DNA of 64,000 bases from positions 325,001 to 389,000 of the forward strand of contig JADJJL010000003.1 of the NCBI GenBank assembly GCA_016710265.1, given 5' to 3'. How positions within the stretch are numbered: position 1 is the stretch's first letter; the number at the start of each line of letters is the position of its first letter. This document shows, in pieces, positions 35,489 through 44,950 of the stretch. This stretch comes from Saprospiraceae bacterium. GTDB lineage: Bacteria > Bacteroidota > Bacteroidia > Chitinophagales > Saprospiraceae. The notes beneath the pieces are model-generated. The model was not told the origin of the DNA and ran no database searches. It saw only the letters and a list, made by a program, of their open reading frames with translations. The position numbers were made by a program, and so were the translations under genes.

Positions 35489-38400
35489 GTGCTTCAAGCA
35501 AAATGGATCGGCTACTTACTTTATTTTGCGGCTTATATTAGTCAAGTCGTTGCGCAAAACCATAGCCCATGCGGACCCAGTCCCGTACCTTTGTCTGAAG
35601 ATTGTTCGGGAGCATGCGTAGTTTGCGATCTCAACGGTGTTTCTGCACGTACTACCAATAACATTCAAGGCCAATCGCCACCTGGATATTGCACCATGGT
35701 GGTGCACAGCATGCAATGGCTTGCTTTTGTGGCAGGTTCTACCAATCTTTCCATCAATGTGGCGGTATCAGGGTGTAACCAGGCAAATGGAGTAGAAATG
35801 GGTATCTATGCTTCAATGGATTGTGGCAGTTTTACGCTGGTTTCCAATTGTAACACCAACATGTTCGACAACCAGACCTGGCCTTTTTCCACGACCGCTC
35901 CTCTTAAACCTGGCTGCGTTTATTACCTTGTTTGGGATGGGAATGGCCCTAATTCTTGCAATGTTTCCATGACAGTGACAGCAGGTAGTGCCAAAGCTCC
36001 TATACCCAATACCAGCGAGCCAATCACAGGCAAAACTCTTGTCTGTGCGGGTGAGATGGTGAGCTATCGGATCAATGACATTTTTGGAGCCTGTGAATAT
36101 GAATGGCGGGTAGAAAATGGTAACATCCTTAGAGAAAATGGCAATCAGGTCGATGTCCTCTGGGATTCCCCGGGGATGGGAAAAATATGTGTGAAAGGAA
36201 AAAATGTATGCCATCAGGGGAATGAAGTTTGTTTGGACGTATTGATCGGGGATGAATCTCCTCCTACCGATTTGGGTCCATTTTATGTTTGTCCAGGACA
36301 GTTTCACAAAATTGGTCAACAAAATTTTGGAGCCGGAATTACTACCATACCACACAAAAATATTTATGGTTGCGACAGTCTAATCAATATAATCGTAGAA
36401 GAAATATTGGTTGAAGAAGGTTTTTTGGACACGACCATTTGTTGGCCTGCAAAACTCAATATCGGCAATCTTTCCATTGACAGCAGCACACAATTTGTCT
36501 ATCGTACAAAATCAAAACTTACACCTTTTTGTGACTCCTTGATTTTTATTGATCTTCGGGTTATACGATTGTTTCCAGTATTGAATAAATCAAATGATTT
36601 AAGTTGCACCGACACCCTTGTAATTCTAAATGTTGATTCCTCACAAACCAATTTTAAAGACATCCATAGTTATGTTTGGTTGTCTCCCTCAGGAGACACC
36701 CTTGCGCGCAATCAAAATGCCACTGCTTTATTACCTGGAGAATATCAATTCATCGTTTTACCCAGAGACAGTTTTGATACCAAATGCCCAAATATTTTTA
36801 GCATTCAGGTTTCCGGATCACGCAATATTCCGGAATTGGTTCTTTTGGATAGCATTAAAATTTGTTCGGGCAGTAGCTTGATTCTGGATTCAATACCCAT
36901 TAGAGATTTACAAAGTTCAGGAGCAATACTGAGTTACCATTTTGCTCAGCCCTGCGATTCAAGCAATCTCCTTACTTCAGGTACGATTCAAGTAGATCAA
37001 GACAGTGTCATTTTTGTAAAAGCAAGCAACGGCATTTGTTTTGATGAATTGGCCTTACCTATTTATCTTTTACCCAAAACCATAGTTAGTATTTCTGAAA
37101 TACGGATTTGTAAGGGAGACACCATTTGGTTTAATCAAATGAATGGAACACACATTGGACCTGATCCATCTGGTTTGGAATTTTACAGTTGTCAGGACAG
37201 CCAATGTTTAATTTCTCAAGCCTATTGGATCGGATATTCAGATACCGTTTTATGGCTAAGACCCACAGGAGTGTCTTGTCCTGAATGGTCTACAATGACT
37301 ATAAATGTTCTTTCCATTCCTGATCTTCAAGCCGTCGTAGAAAGAAAACTTTTGTGTCTTGGAGATCCTTTGAAAATCAGTTGGAATGCAGCCCAAAATA
37401 TAAATTATTTTTTTAGTGTGGATTCTGCTGAAACACTTCTTAGTTCTTCTGGATTTTTGGACAGTATTCTTACACAATCAGGAAAAATAAATTTTTGTCT
37501 TCGCACACAATTGGAAAATTGTCAAAGTAATTATTGCGATTCTATAGAAATTAGAGATGCACCGAATGCCCCTGCAGGACAATGTTTTTCCACAGACAGC
37601 AGTGTAATTTTCTCCTGGAAAAAGGATACGAATTTTATTTTTGAAATACTCAATGTGAGCGGACAAACTCAAGGATTTCAAAATTCAGATTCGACTTATT
37701 ATTTTTCTGGATTGGTCAGAGGAGAAGAGGTTTCGATTAGGATAATTCTCAAAGACAGTCTTTGTGGAGACCAGTTTATTGAACTTCGTTGTGCGGCCAT
37801 CGATTGTCCGGACCGGAATATTGTACAACAAGCAGCTATTCTAATTTGCCTGGATGATCAAACAGATACCATTCATCTGAACCCAGTTTTAGACATAGGC
37901 TCAGCACTGGGGCGTTGGATTTTTAATGGTCCCGGAATAAGGGACAGCAGTTCCTCCGTTTTTGATGTAAACCTCGCAGGAAGAGGAATACACCAAATAC
38001 ACATCCGTTATGAAGAAGCAGGATGTGTTTATATCGGGCAACAAATAATCGTCATTAGACAAAAGCCCTTGGCCCAGTTTATTTTGGATAGTACCATTTG
38101 TCAGGATTCATTTTTGTTGATCCGATTTACGGGTCGAAAAGAAGACAGTACCAACGGTCAATGGCAATTGGATGGTGGTTTTTTTCGCCAGTTGGGAAAA
38201 GATCTTTTTGAAATTAAATGGGATAAGCCGGGAAAGAAAAAAATCAGACTTAAATTGCCGGAAGAATTTTGTTTTGATGAACAAGAGCAGGAAACAGAAG
38301 TCTTAGCGCCACTTGAATTGCCCGAAATTCAATGTCACTCTACCGACACTTCTATTACTTTTTATTGGAGGAAAAATCCGCGTGCAAAAAATTACATCAT

Positions 38401-39571
38401 CACCCAATTGAAAGGCCCCAATGGATTTCAAACCAGTGACACCAGTTTTCACATCAGCATCCAAAAACCAGGGGATACAGCAGAACTTAGGGTCAGGATT
38501 TTGGATCAGGGACCCTGTGGTGATGTAGAATCAGAAGCTGTTTTGTGTTCAACTCCTTTATGTCCACTCATCCAATTGGCTTTGGATACAATCGTACGAA
38601 TATGTGCCCATCAAATATCAATTTTGTCTTTAAAGTCAATGGTCTCCGACACTAATTTGAGGATCAATTTTTCAGGTCCACAATTGTCAGGTGATCTGAT
38701 CCAATTTGACAAAATTTCGGAAGGAATGCATACGTATTATATTCAATACCAAAATGGAAATTGTTTTTACAAAGATAGTATCCAAGTTACCAAATTGGGG
38801 GTTCCGCAATTTAATGAAATAAATATATTGCCCATTCCATGCTCAGAAACTGACAGCACGGGAACAGCTTCAATTGATCAAATACAATTTGGACATCCTC
38901 CCTATCAATTTTCTCTGAATGGATCTCCATTTTCCAATGCAAGCAAATTTACAAATTTGCTAGCCGGTCATCATCGCATCTCAGTGATAGATTCTAACGG
39001 ATGTAAAACAGATACAATTATCCAGTTGATTGCTCCACAAAAAGTGACCATCGATCTCGGACCCGATTTGGATGTGCTAAAAGGAACACTCATCGAAATC
39101 AGATCAGACATCATTGGTCCTTACTCGAGACTGATTTGGACCGGACCTCATTCTTTACCTTGCGATAGTTGCAAAATCCTCAGATTTAAAGCAGAGACTG
39201 ATCTTCTTTTATTGGCTACTGTTTCCAACGAAGATGGATGTCTGGATGAAGATGAAATAAAAATACGAGTGCGTGATAAAAATATTTACGCACCAAATTC
39301 ATTTTCTCCAAATGGAGATGGAGTCAATGATGGTTTCATTCTTTATGGACCTGATGAAAGTGTGCGCATCCGTATTCTTGAAATTTACGATCGTTGGGGA
39401 GCGCAATTATTCCAAGCAGAAAATCTTCCATTAAATAATCCAAACAATGGATGGAACGGAGAATTTAATGGGCAAAAAATTATACCGGGAGTATATGTTT
39501 ATTCTGCAACAGTTATTTTTAACGATGGGTCCATTTCTAAAATTCAAGGTGAAATTACATTGGTGAGGTAA
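35489..39571 (+). CDS. Giant Cys-rich surface protein with CHU_C (type B) T9SS sorting domain
   Basis: About 1360 residues. With GTG at 35489 as start the signal peptide is MLQAKWIGYLLYFAAYISQ, cleaved near VVAQ; the frame also opens at a TTG at 35483, which lies in the promoter, and no suitable ATG exists. The N-terminal 180 residues resemble a PPC/CUB-like sandwich (WLAFVAGSTNLSINV ... CVYYLVWDG). Then follow PKD-like domains, 'CPGQFHKIG...GCDSLI'-type repeats, and two related modules (from about 37560 and 38310) beginning QCFSTDSSVIFSWKK and QCHSTDTSITFYWRK. The last 90 residues are the gliding-motility-associated CHU_C domain (IYAPNSFSPNGDGVNDGF ... YDRWG ... PGVYVY ... GEITLVR). Probably a surface adhesin. 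Confidence 0.85.
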   Translation: MLQAKWIGYLLYFAAYISQVVAQNHSPCGPSPVPLSEDCSGACVVCDLNGVSARTTNNIQGQSPPGYCTMVVHSMQWLAFVAGSTNLSINVAVSGCNQANGVEMGIYASMDCGSFTLVSNCNTNMFDNQTWPFSTTAPLKPGCVYYLVWDGNGPNSCNVSMTVTAGSAKAPIPNTSEPITGKTLVCAGEMVSYRINDIFGACEYEWRVENGNILRENGNQVDVLWDSPGMGKICVKGKNVCHQGNEVCLDVLIGDESPPTDLGPFYVCPGQFHKIGQQNFGAGITTIPHKNIYGCDSLINIIVEEILVEEGFLDTTICWPAKLNIGNLSIDSSTQFVYRTKSKLTPFCDSLIFIDLRVIRLFPVLNKSNDLSCTDTLVILNVDSSQTNFKDIHSYVWLSPSGDTLARNQNATALLPGEYQFIVLPRDSFDTKCPNIFSIQVSGSRNIPELVLLDSIKICSGSSLILDSIPIRDLQSSGAILSYHFAQPCDSSNLLTSGTIQVDQDSVIFVKASNGICFDELALPIYLLPKTIVSISEIRICKGDTIWFNQMNGTHIGPDPSGLEFYSCQDSQCLISQAYWIGYSDTVLWLRPTGVSCPEWSTMTINVLSIPDLQAVVERKLLCLGDPLKISWNAAQNINYFFSVDSAETLLSSSGFLDSILTQSGKINFCLRTQLENCQSNYCDSIEIRDAPNAPAGQCFSTDSSVIFSWKKDTNFIFEILNVSGQTQGFQNSDSTYYFSGLVRGEEVSIRIILKDSLCGDQFIELRCAAIDCPDRNIVQQAAILICLDDQTDTIHLNPVLDIGSALGRWIFNGPGIRDSSSSVFDVNLAGRGIHQIHIRYEEAGCVYIGQQIIVIRQKPLAQFILDSTICQDSFLLIRFTGRKEDSTNGQWQLDGGFFRQLGKDLFEIKWDKPGKKKIRLKLPEEFCFDEQEQETEVLAPLELPEIQCHSTDTSITFYWRKNPRAKNYIITQLKGPNGFQTSDTSFHISIQKPGDTAELRVRILDQGPCGDVESEAVLCSTPLCPLIQLALDTIVRICAHQISILSLKSMVSDTNLRINFSGPQLSGDLIQFDKISEGMHTYYIQYQNGNCFYKDSIQVTKLGVPQFNEINILPIPCSETDSTGTASIDQIQFGHPPYQFSLNGSPFSNASKFTNLLAGHHRISVIDSNGCKTDTIIQLIAPQKVTIDLGPDLDVLKGTLIEIRSDIIGPYSRLIWTGPHSLPCDSCKILRFKAETDLLLLATVSNEDGCLDEDEIKIRVRDKNIYAPNSFSPNGDGVNDGFILYGPDESVRIRILEIYDRWGAQLFQAENLPLNNPNNGWNGEFNGQKIIPGVYVYSATVIFNDGSISKIQGEITLVR

Positions 39572-39618
39572 ATTTAATTCTTTTCAATTAACTTCCTTCA
39601 AAAGCATTCTATGAGGAA

Positions 39619-42348
39619 TTAATTTAATTCCTCCGGCTTTGGCGGCTTTTGTTTTTTAATTTCTTTTTCGAGTGCTTCGGTCGCCTTAGTCAATTCATTG
39701 AGCTTTTTGATTCGATCCGCATCCTGTTTATCCAGAGCACCTGTAGATTTTCCATTAAAAGTAAATCCTTTTTGATCTGCATCCAAAATAATTTTTTCTG
39801 CTTTGTCTATCTCACCGCTCAACAACATTTTAGCCAACTCATTGACGACTTCTTTTTGGATCACTCTTTTTAGTGGTCTAGCTCCAAACTGTGGTTCGAA
39901 TCCTAAATCAGCCAATAGATCCAAACCTTTGTCCGTCACTTCAAACTCAACGCCTTGTTCTTTTAAATTTTTAATCAAACCCTTCAATTGAAGCTTACCA
40001 ATTTTTTTGATTTCTTCTCTGGTGAGAGGCAAGAACATAATTTTATCGTCAATCCTATTGAGAAATTCAGGTCTAAGGGTTGATTTTAATTTTTCAAAAA
40101 CTTCGATACGGGTGGTTTCAATAATTTCAGAGCGGTGTTTGTCTCCCACTGCTTCCAGGTCTTCGAAATTTTCCAATATAAGTTCTGATCCCATATTGGA
40201 AGTCATGATGATGATGGTATTTTTAAAGTTTGCAATTCTACCTTTGTTGTCTGTTAATCTTCCATCATCCAACACTTGCAATAAAATATTAAATGTATCC
40301 TGATGTGCTTTTTCGATTTCATCCAATAGTATAATGCTGTAAGGTTTGGTCCTTACGGCTTCAGTCAATTGACCGCCTTCGTCATAGCCCACATATCCAG
40401 GAGGAGCTCCGACCAATCTGGATACAGAATGAGACTCCATGTATTCGCTCATGTCAATGCGCGTCATTGCTTTTTCATCATCAAACAAGACTTCTGCCAG
40501 GGCTTTTGCCAATTCTGTTTTTCCGACACCTGTAGGCCCTAGAAAAATAAATGAGCCTATTGGGCGATTGGGATCTTGTAGGCCCGCTCTGCTACGTCTC
40601 ACAGCATCAGAAACGGCACGTACTGCTTCCGCTTGACCAATGACTCTTTTACCCAACTCAGATTCCAAATCCAGTAATTTCTGTTTTTCTGACATCAACA
40701 TTTTCTGAAGTGGAATTCCGGTCCATTTGCTAACCACACCAGCGATGTCATTGGATGTGACTGTATCTGAAGTAAATCTGGTTCCTTCCGGTAATGCTTT
40801 TAATTTGTCTTCTACTTCCGCAAGCATTTTTTCTTGTTCTTTCATGTCGCCATATCTGATTTTGGCAACCATTCCAAAGTCAGATTCTCTTTCTGCGCGA
40901 TCTGCCTGTATATTAAGAGCATCTATTTTCTTTTTTATTTCCTGCACCTGATCGACGATTTCTTTTTCAGCTTGCCAGGCTGCTTTGATGGAAGCCAATT
41001 TTTCTTTTGCATTGGCCAAGACTTCTTCAATGTATTTAATCTTCGTACTTTCTTTATCTCTCTTAATGGCTTCTCTTTCGATTTCCAATTGTCTTACTTT
41101 TCGTTCTTGATCATCCACTTCATCCGGTACACTGTCGAGCTCTAATCTTAATTTGGCGCAAGCCTCATCAATCAAGTCAATTGCTTTGTCTGGTAAATGT
41201 CTATCTGAAATATATCGATGAGAAAGTTCAGCTGCTGCGATCAAGGCTTCATCCAATATGGCGATTTTATGATAAACTTCATATTTATCCTGAATTCCAC
41301 GAAGGATGGAAATGGTATCTTCCACAGAAGGTTCGTCGATGATCACTGGTTGGAATCTTCTCACCAATGCTTTGTCATTTTCAAAATATTTTTGATATTC
41401 GTCGAGGGTGGTGGCACCAATCATATGAAGTTCGCCGCGGGCCAAAGCGGGTTTTAGAATATTGGCCGCATCAATGGATCCACTTCCACCGCCTGCACCG
41501 ATAAGGGAGTGGATTTCGTCAATAAATAAAATAATTTTACCATTGGATTCATTGACTTCTTTGATGACTGCCTTAAGTCTTTCTTCAAATTCACCTTTGT
41601 ACTTTGCACCTGCTATTAAAGCTGCTAGATCCAATGTAAATATACTTTTTTCGCGAAGATTTTCCGGTACATCTTTCTCAACAATTCTCCAGGCTATTCC
41701 TTCCACAATGGCAGTTTTTCCAACGCCAGCCTCTCCGATTAAGATTGGATTGTTTTTCTTTCTTCTGGAAAGGATATGAAGAATTCTTCTGATTTCTTCA
41801 TCGCGTCCTACGATGGGATCCAGTTTTCCGCTTTCTGCGGCTGCATTCAGATTGACAGCATATTTATTTAATGCATTGTATTGTTCATCACCGCCAGCTT
41901 CCTTCACGGTTTTTCCTTTGCGCAATTCGAGTATGGATTGTCTTATATTTTCAACATTAATTTGATTTGCTTTTAAAATTTTAGAAGCAGGATCATTGGT
42001 TTTTAAAAAAGCAAGAAGGATGAGTTCCAATGAAATAAATTCATCTTTAAATTCTGCCATTAATTTTTTGGCAGCCAAAAGAACCTGGTTCGCTTCATTG
42101 CTCAAATATTGCTTGTCGACACCCTGTACCTTTGGTATTTTTAAAATTTCCGTATCGAGTTCTGATTTTATTTTGGCCAAACGCGCGCTAGATTTCTGCA
42201 TCAAAAAATCGCAAAGTTGCTCATCGGTTTCGATCACCCCTTTTAAGAGATGTACGCTGTCTACTACCTGTTGTTCATTGTTTGAAGCAATTTGTTGAGC
42301 CTTAAGGATTGCATCCTGGGCTTTCATGGTAAAATTTTCGTAGGTCAT
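39619..42348 (-). CDS. clpB: ATP-dependent disaggregase ClpB
   Basis: Hexameric AAA+ chaperone that, with DnaK, threads aggregated proteins. In 909 residues it has the Clp_N repeat domain (1-150), the first AAA+ module with Walker A GEAGVGKT (K211) and Walker B IILFIDEIH, the coiled-coil middle domain (about 410-530, REIEREAIKRDKE-like heptads) that separates ClpB from ClpA, the second AAA+ module with GPTGVGKTELAKALAE and LLDEIEKAH, and the C-terminal D2-small domain. A Lys/Pro-rich tail (KKQKPPKPEELN) closes it. No CIRCE or perfect -7 box is visible upstream. A 10-bp-arm palindrome (GAGGAATTAA and its complement) overlaps the stop codon. Confidence 0.97.
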   Translation of the reverse strand: MTYENFTMKAQDAILKAQQIASNNEQQVVDSVHLLKGVIETDEQLCDFLMQKSSARLAKIKSELDTEILKIPKVQGVDKQYLSNEANQVLLAAKKLMAEFKDEFISLELILLAFLKTNDPASKILKANQINVENIRQSILELRKGKTVKEAGGDEQYNALNKYAVNLNAAAESGKLDPIVGRDEEIRRILHILSRRKKNNPILIGEAGVGKTAIVEGIAWRIVEKDVPENLREKSIFTLDLAALIAGAKYKGEFEERLKAVIKEVNESNGKIILFIDEIHSLIGAGGGSGSIDAANILKPALARGELHMIGATTLDEYQKYFENDKALVRRFQPVIIDEPSVEDTISILRGIQDKYEVYHKIAILDEALIAAAELSHRYISDRHLPDKAIDLIDEACAKLRLELDSVPDEVDDQERKVRQLEIEREAIKRDKESTKIKYIEEVLANAKEKLASIKAAWQAEKEIVDQVQEIKKKIDALNIQADRAERESDFGMVAKIRYGDMKEQEKMLAEVEDKLKALPEGTRFTSDTVTSNDIAGVVSKWTGIPLQKMLMSEKQKLLDLESELGKRVIGQAEAVRAVSDAVRRSRAGLQDPNRPIGSFIFLGPTGVGKTELAKALAEVLFDDEKAMTRIDMSEYMESHSVSRLVGAPPGYVGYDEGGQLTEAVRTKPYSIILLDEIEKAHQDTFNILLQVLDDGRLTDNKGRIANFKNTIIIMTSNMGSELILENFEDLEAVGDKHRSEIIETTRIEVFEKLKSTLRPEFLNRIDDKIMFLPLTREEIKKIGKLQLKGLIKNLKEQGVEFEVTDKGLDLLADLGFEPQFGARPLKRVIQKEVVNELAKMLLSGEIDKAEKIILDADQKGFTFNGKSTGALDKQDADRIKKLNELTKATEALEKEIKKQKPPKPEELN

Positions 42349-42477
42349 AATTCAATGCTTGTATTATACCACAAGGTCTATCAAATTCTTGACCATTCAC
42401 TATTTTATGTCAAAATGTCTGAATTAGAGATTTATTGTATGCCAATTTTACATTTTTTTAGTCTTAATTGTCAGAAA

Positions 42478-42604
42478 GTAAACAATGGGAAATGGACAAT
42501 GGCCAATTGACAATGGACAATGGGAAATGGACAATGAACAATGAAGAATGGACAATTATCAACTATCAATTCACCATTAATCATTCACCATTAATCATTA
42601 ATCA
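42478..42604. repeat. GGACAATGG low-complexity repeat with inverted right half
   Basis: The left half has at least six AATGGACAATGG-like units; the right half repeats ACCATTAATCATT-like units that are partly complementary. It fills most of the spacer between clpB and the lipoprotein gene and overlaps the lipoprotein's last codons closely. Similar GACAATGG text occurs at 12666-12700. Confidence 0.65.
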
Positions 42605-43381
42605 TTATTTCTTCATCCTATACTCCTCTCTCTTTAACATTTTCAATGTAAGCTTACTGGAAGCGTCATGATAAACAAGTTTAATTCCACCGTTGGAGCT
42701 GTCTTCAAAAAGCATTTCCGGAAGTTTAAAAACAAGAGGTTTAGATCCACTGATTTTATTTGCTTTGTTAGAAACTACTTTCCGGATAAAACGGAGATGG
42801 TCATCCACACCGGTCACGTCAATGATATAGTGTTCTTTGGCATTTCTACTGCTTTTAACTTTGCCGCTCAACATGCCTTTGTAAACCCTAACCTCTCTGT
42901 TAAAATGGTATCCACCGTGTTCGTGTTTGAAGGTCTCAATGGAGTCGCTGTAATAGAAAATTTTGGATCTTTCGTAGACAGAGTCTTTGACAATTTTTTC
43001 AGAAAGTAAAAAACATATTTTTCTTCCTTGTCTGCTTGTAAGTTCAACCCATCTAAATTTATGATAACCCACCGCGGGACTCACACAAGGATTGTTTTCA
43101 GGATCAAGATTAAGCGTATATCCTCTCGTGTTGCCATTTTCCACTTGGCATTCAGGAAATTTTCCCACAAAAATTTTAACGTCTTGTATATCGTCTTCCT
43201 CCATCTGGGATTTCTCTTTCATTTTTTGAGGAAGAAATCCAACCAAAGGTGAATTTTCCTCTCCTGTCACTTTGTACAAGGTACCCAGTACATCGTACTG
43301 TTCTTCTGTAAAATGACGGATGCTGCATGCGCTTAACATGGTGAAAAGTATTACGGATAGGAAAAGGATTTTATTTTTCAT
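42605..43381 (-). CDS. Putative lipoprotein of unknown function
   Basis: A 258-residue lipoprotein. The start at 43381 gives MKNKILFLSVILFTMLSACS with lipobox LSAC (Cys19); the open frame extends 34 codons upstream into the preceding gene and is rejected. The body is Lys-rich and strand-rich with 'ECQVENGNTRGYTLNLDPENNP', 'KICFLLSEKIV' and 'HYIIDVTGVDDHLRFIRKVV'. No family recognised. Its ATG overlaps the stop of the upstream barrel-like protein in ATGAAAAATAA, so the two are translationally coupled and probably act together at the cell envelope. Confidence 0.72.
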   Translation of the reverse strand: MKNKILFLSVILFTMLSACSIRHFTEEQYDVLGTLYKVTGEENSPLVGFLPQKMKEKSQMEEDDIQDVKIFVGKFPECQVENGNTRGYTLNLDPENNPCVSPAVGYHKFRWVELTSRQGRKICFLLSEKIVKDSVYERSKIFYYSDSIETFKHEHGGYHFNREVRVYKGMLSGKVKSSRNAKEHYIIDVTGVDDHLRFIRKVVSNKANKISGSKPLVFKLPEMLFEDSSNGGIKLVYHDASSKLTLKMLKREEYRMKK

Positions 43382-44417
43382 ACAAGCGGGAATTATAAGT
43401 GGCACCAAAATAAAGTCTGGTATCGTCTCGGTTAGGATGCAATATAAATCCAAGGCCGGCATGGATGATGTCTTGCACTCCAAAAATTAATTTTTTTCCA
43501 TTTCCTTTGTCCTCTACCAACGAACCGATCACGCCAATGTCAAACGCCACAGGGTACACACTGGGCCAGGCCACTTTAAGATTATAGGAGGAGGAGTTAA
43601 AAAGTTCTGAGGTATAATATTTACCTAGTTTATTGTGATTGGATTGACTGTATTTTGGAATGTTCATTCCGAGCACATTGCTTAGCTCATACAATAAGGG
43701 CGTATATCCGGTGAATTGGTCGAATGTGAGTTCAATATAATTTTGCGAATAAACGCTCCCATCTCTTTGTTTGGGATGAACGAAAATACCTCCACCACCA
43801 GTCCACCATCGATCCATGTTGTCTCCGGAACCAATGTTGGCGATTGGAGGTCCTCCATCGTTGTAATACAAGATCGAGAATCTATCTGCAAATGTGATAT
43901 TAATCGCACCGACGGTTTGGTTTCGATGATGATTGTTGAGAATGTAGTTGCCAGTGAATACAATCGCATGATTGAATTCATGTCGCAAATTATAAGCTGA
44001 GGAATTGCCTATGGTTCTTAGGTATTTCATGTTTCCGGTTTTGTTTAAACCAAAACCTGCGGAGAATGAATTTACAAGATCGAATTGAATGTCATAATCC
44101 AAAGGATCCTGGCTGTTACCAAGAGATCTTGAATATAAACTAACAGTAGGGCCATAGGCCAATATCCATTGTTTGCTCTCGATATTGACCAAGCCTGATA
44201 AAAAGAGTTTTATACCTGTATTTCCGCTCAAAAGCTGTTTACCAAGTCCCGATTTATTGAGTAATCCTCTGTACAAATTGACATTGGCCCCAATGCGCAG
44301 TTCATAGGTAAAGCGTCGTGGTTTCGGTTCAGAAGATTGTGCTTTACAAGGTGTACTGGAAAACACAATAGATAAGAAACAAAATGTAGCCGTAATAGAG
44401 TTTAATAGTAGGTTCAT
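43371..44417 (-). CDS. Exported beta-strand-rich protein, resembling the 'toxin 23'-type C-terminal fold
   Basis: A 348-residue protein with a signal peptide (cleavage after CKAQ). The rest is dominated by alternating hydrophobic strands. The stretch from about residue 165 shows HEFNHAIVFTGNYI, ILYYNDGGPPIANIGSGDN and MDRWWTGGGGIFV, then ELTFDQFTGYTPLLYE and HAGLGFILHPNRDD. From memory, 'Y.NDG.P......GD..DR..T' and 'FTG' recur in Bacteroidota proteins annotated with the polymorphic toxin type 23 domain, a fold I would suspect of being barrel-like. I cannot test that here; an outer-membrane barrel is the conservative call. It overlaps the downstream lipoprotein start by 11 nt. Confidence 0.65.
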   Translation of the reverse strand: MNLLLNSITATFCFLSIVFSSTPCKAQSSEPKPRRFTYELRIGANVNLYRGLLNKSGLGKQLLSGNTGIKLFLSGLVNIESKQWILAYGPTVSLYSRSLGNSQDPLDYDIQFDLVNSFSAGFGLNKTGNMKYLRTIGNSSAYNLRHEFNHAIVFTGNYILNNHHRNQTVGAINITFADRFSILYYNDGGPPIANIGSGDNMDRWWTGGGGIFVHPKQRDGSVYSQNYIELTFDQFTGYTPLLYELSNVLGMNIPKYSQSNHNKLGKYYTSELFNSSSYNLKVAWPSVYPVAFDIGVIGSLVEDKGNGKKLIFGVQDIIHAGLGFILHPNRDDTRLYFGATYNSRLYEK

Positions 44418-44570
44418 CTTTCTGGACTTTGCAGTAAAGTTAAAATAATTTGAGTTACTATATACTCTGTGTAAGGAAGAAATGAAAATTAAGGCTTAAT
44501 TGGAAAAACTTTTATTCCCTAAAAGTTACAATCAGGACATTCTGATGATATATAATTTTTTAACATTCAC

Positions 44571-44596
44571 TATTCGAAGTTTGGAAACTTCGAATA
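44571..44596. repeat. Perfect 12-bp-arm palindrome
   Basis: TATTCGAAGTTT at 44571-44582, GG, then AAACTTCGAATA at 44585-44596. It shares TTCGAAGTTTGGAAA with the element at 14863-14912. Confidence 0.75.
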
Positions 44597-44640
44597 TCGC
44601 ATCCAGCAGGGCCGAGAAGATTTTATTTATCGAGGATTAT

Positions 44641-44697
44641 CCTTTACCATGGGTTGTCACCTTTACCATGGGTTGTCACCTTTACCATGGGTTGTCA
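44641..44697. repeat. Three perfect tandem 19-bp units
   Basis: CCTTTACCATGGGTTGTCA is repeated exactly at 44641-44659, 44660-44678 and 44679-44697. The core CCATGGGTTG recurs in the palindrome at 44768-44793. Confidence 0.85.
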
Positions 44698-44699
44698 CT

Positions 44700-44935
44700 C
44701 ATGGTTATTACAATTTAACCCCTTCAGGGTTAAAGGAGGGTTTTGTTTAGCCCACGGGCTTTCGCCCTTACCATGGGTAGCAACCCATGGTAACTAATAT
44801 TTAACCCCTTCGGGGTTAGTCCTGTGTTGTTTAGTCCAAGGGCTTTTGCCTCCAGTTAATGAAATGTAAGCCCTTCGGGGTATTTTCAAATTTCCATGCT
44901 TCGGATACGCTCAGCACAGGCATTTCCAAATTGAT
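44700..44935. repeat. Cluster of REP-like hairpins
   Basis: Contains TTACCATGGGT-AGCA-ACCCATGGTAA (44768-44793, eleven-base arms), TAACCCC-TTC-GGGGTTA (44802-44818) and an imperfect copy of the latter at 44715-44732, separated by GCCCACGGGCTTTCGCCC-like text. Degenerate versions (AAGCCCTTCGGGGTATT) continue to about 44885. Confidence 0.7.
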
Positions 44936-44950
44936 TAATCAACTAATCAA

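Larger units (their letters stand above)
44420..44950. other. Gene-free repeat island
   Basis: About 530 bp without a real gene, containing the palindrome at 44571, three 19-bp tandem units at 44641 and a cluster of palindromes at 44700-44935. An open frame across it (44500-44718) only translates the repeats. Confidence 0.7.

Noticed and set aside
35373..35621. Plus-strand frame overlapping the CHU_C start
   Set aside because: No homology, ends inside the CHU_C coding region in another frame.
39614..39634. Palindrome GAGGAATTAA/TTAATTCCTC as a clpB terminator
   Set aside because: It overlaps the stop codon and is not followed by a T-run in either direction; kept only as a note in the clpB entry.
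39649..42298. Series of plus-strand frames opposite clpB
   Set aside because: All are antisense shadows of a highly conserved gene.
42349..42420. CIRCE-type heat-shock operator upstream of clpB
   Set aside because: No TTAGCACTC-N9-GAGTGCTAA-like inverted repeat is present.
42468..42671. Plus-strand open frame with repeated 'MDNG.WTM' text
   Set aside because: It only translates the GGACAATGG repeat and overlaps the end of the lipoprotein gene on the other strand.
44641..44697. Possible CRISPR array (three tandem units)
   Set aside because: Units are contiguous with no spacers and there are no cas genes in the window.
44500..44718. Plus-strand open frame of 72 residues
   Set aside because: It runs across the palindrome and the three 19-bp tandem units; the repetition is in the DNA, not a protein repeat.
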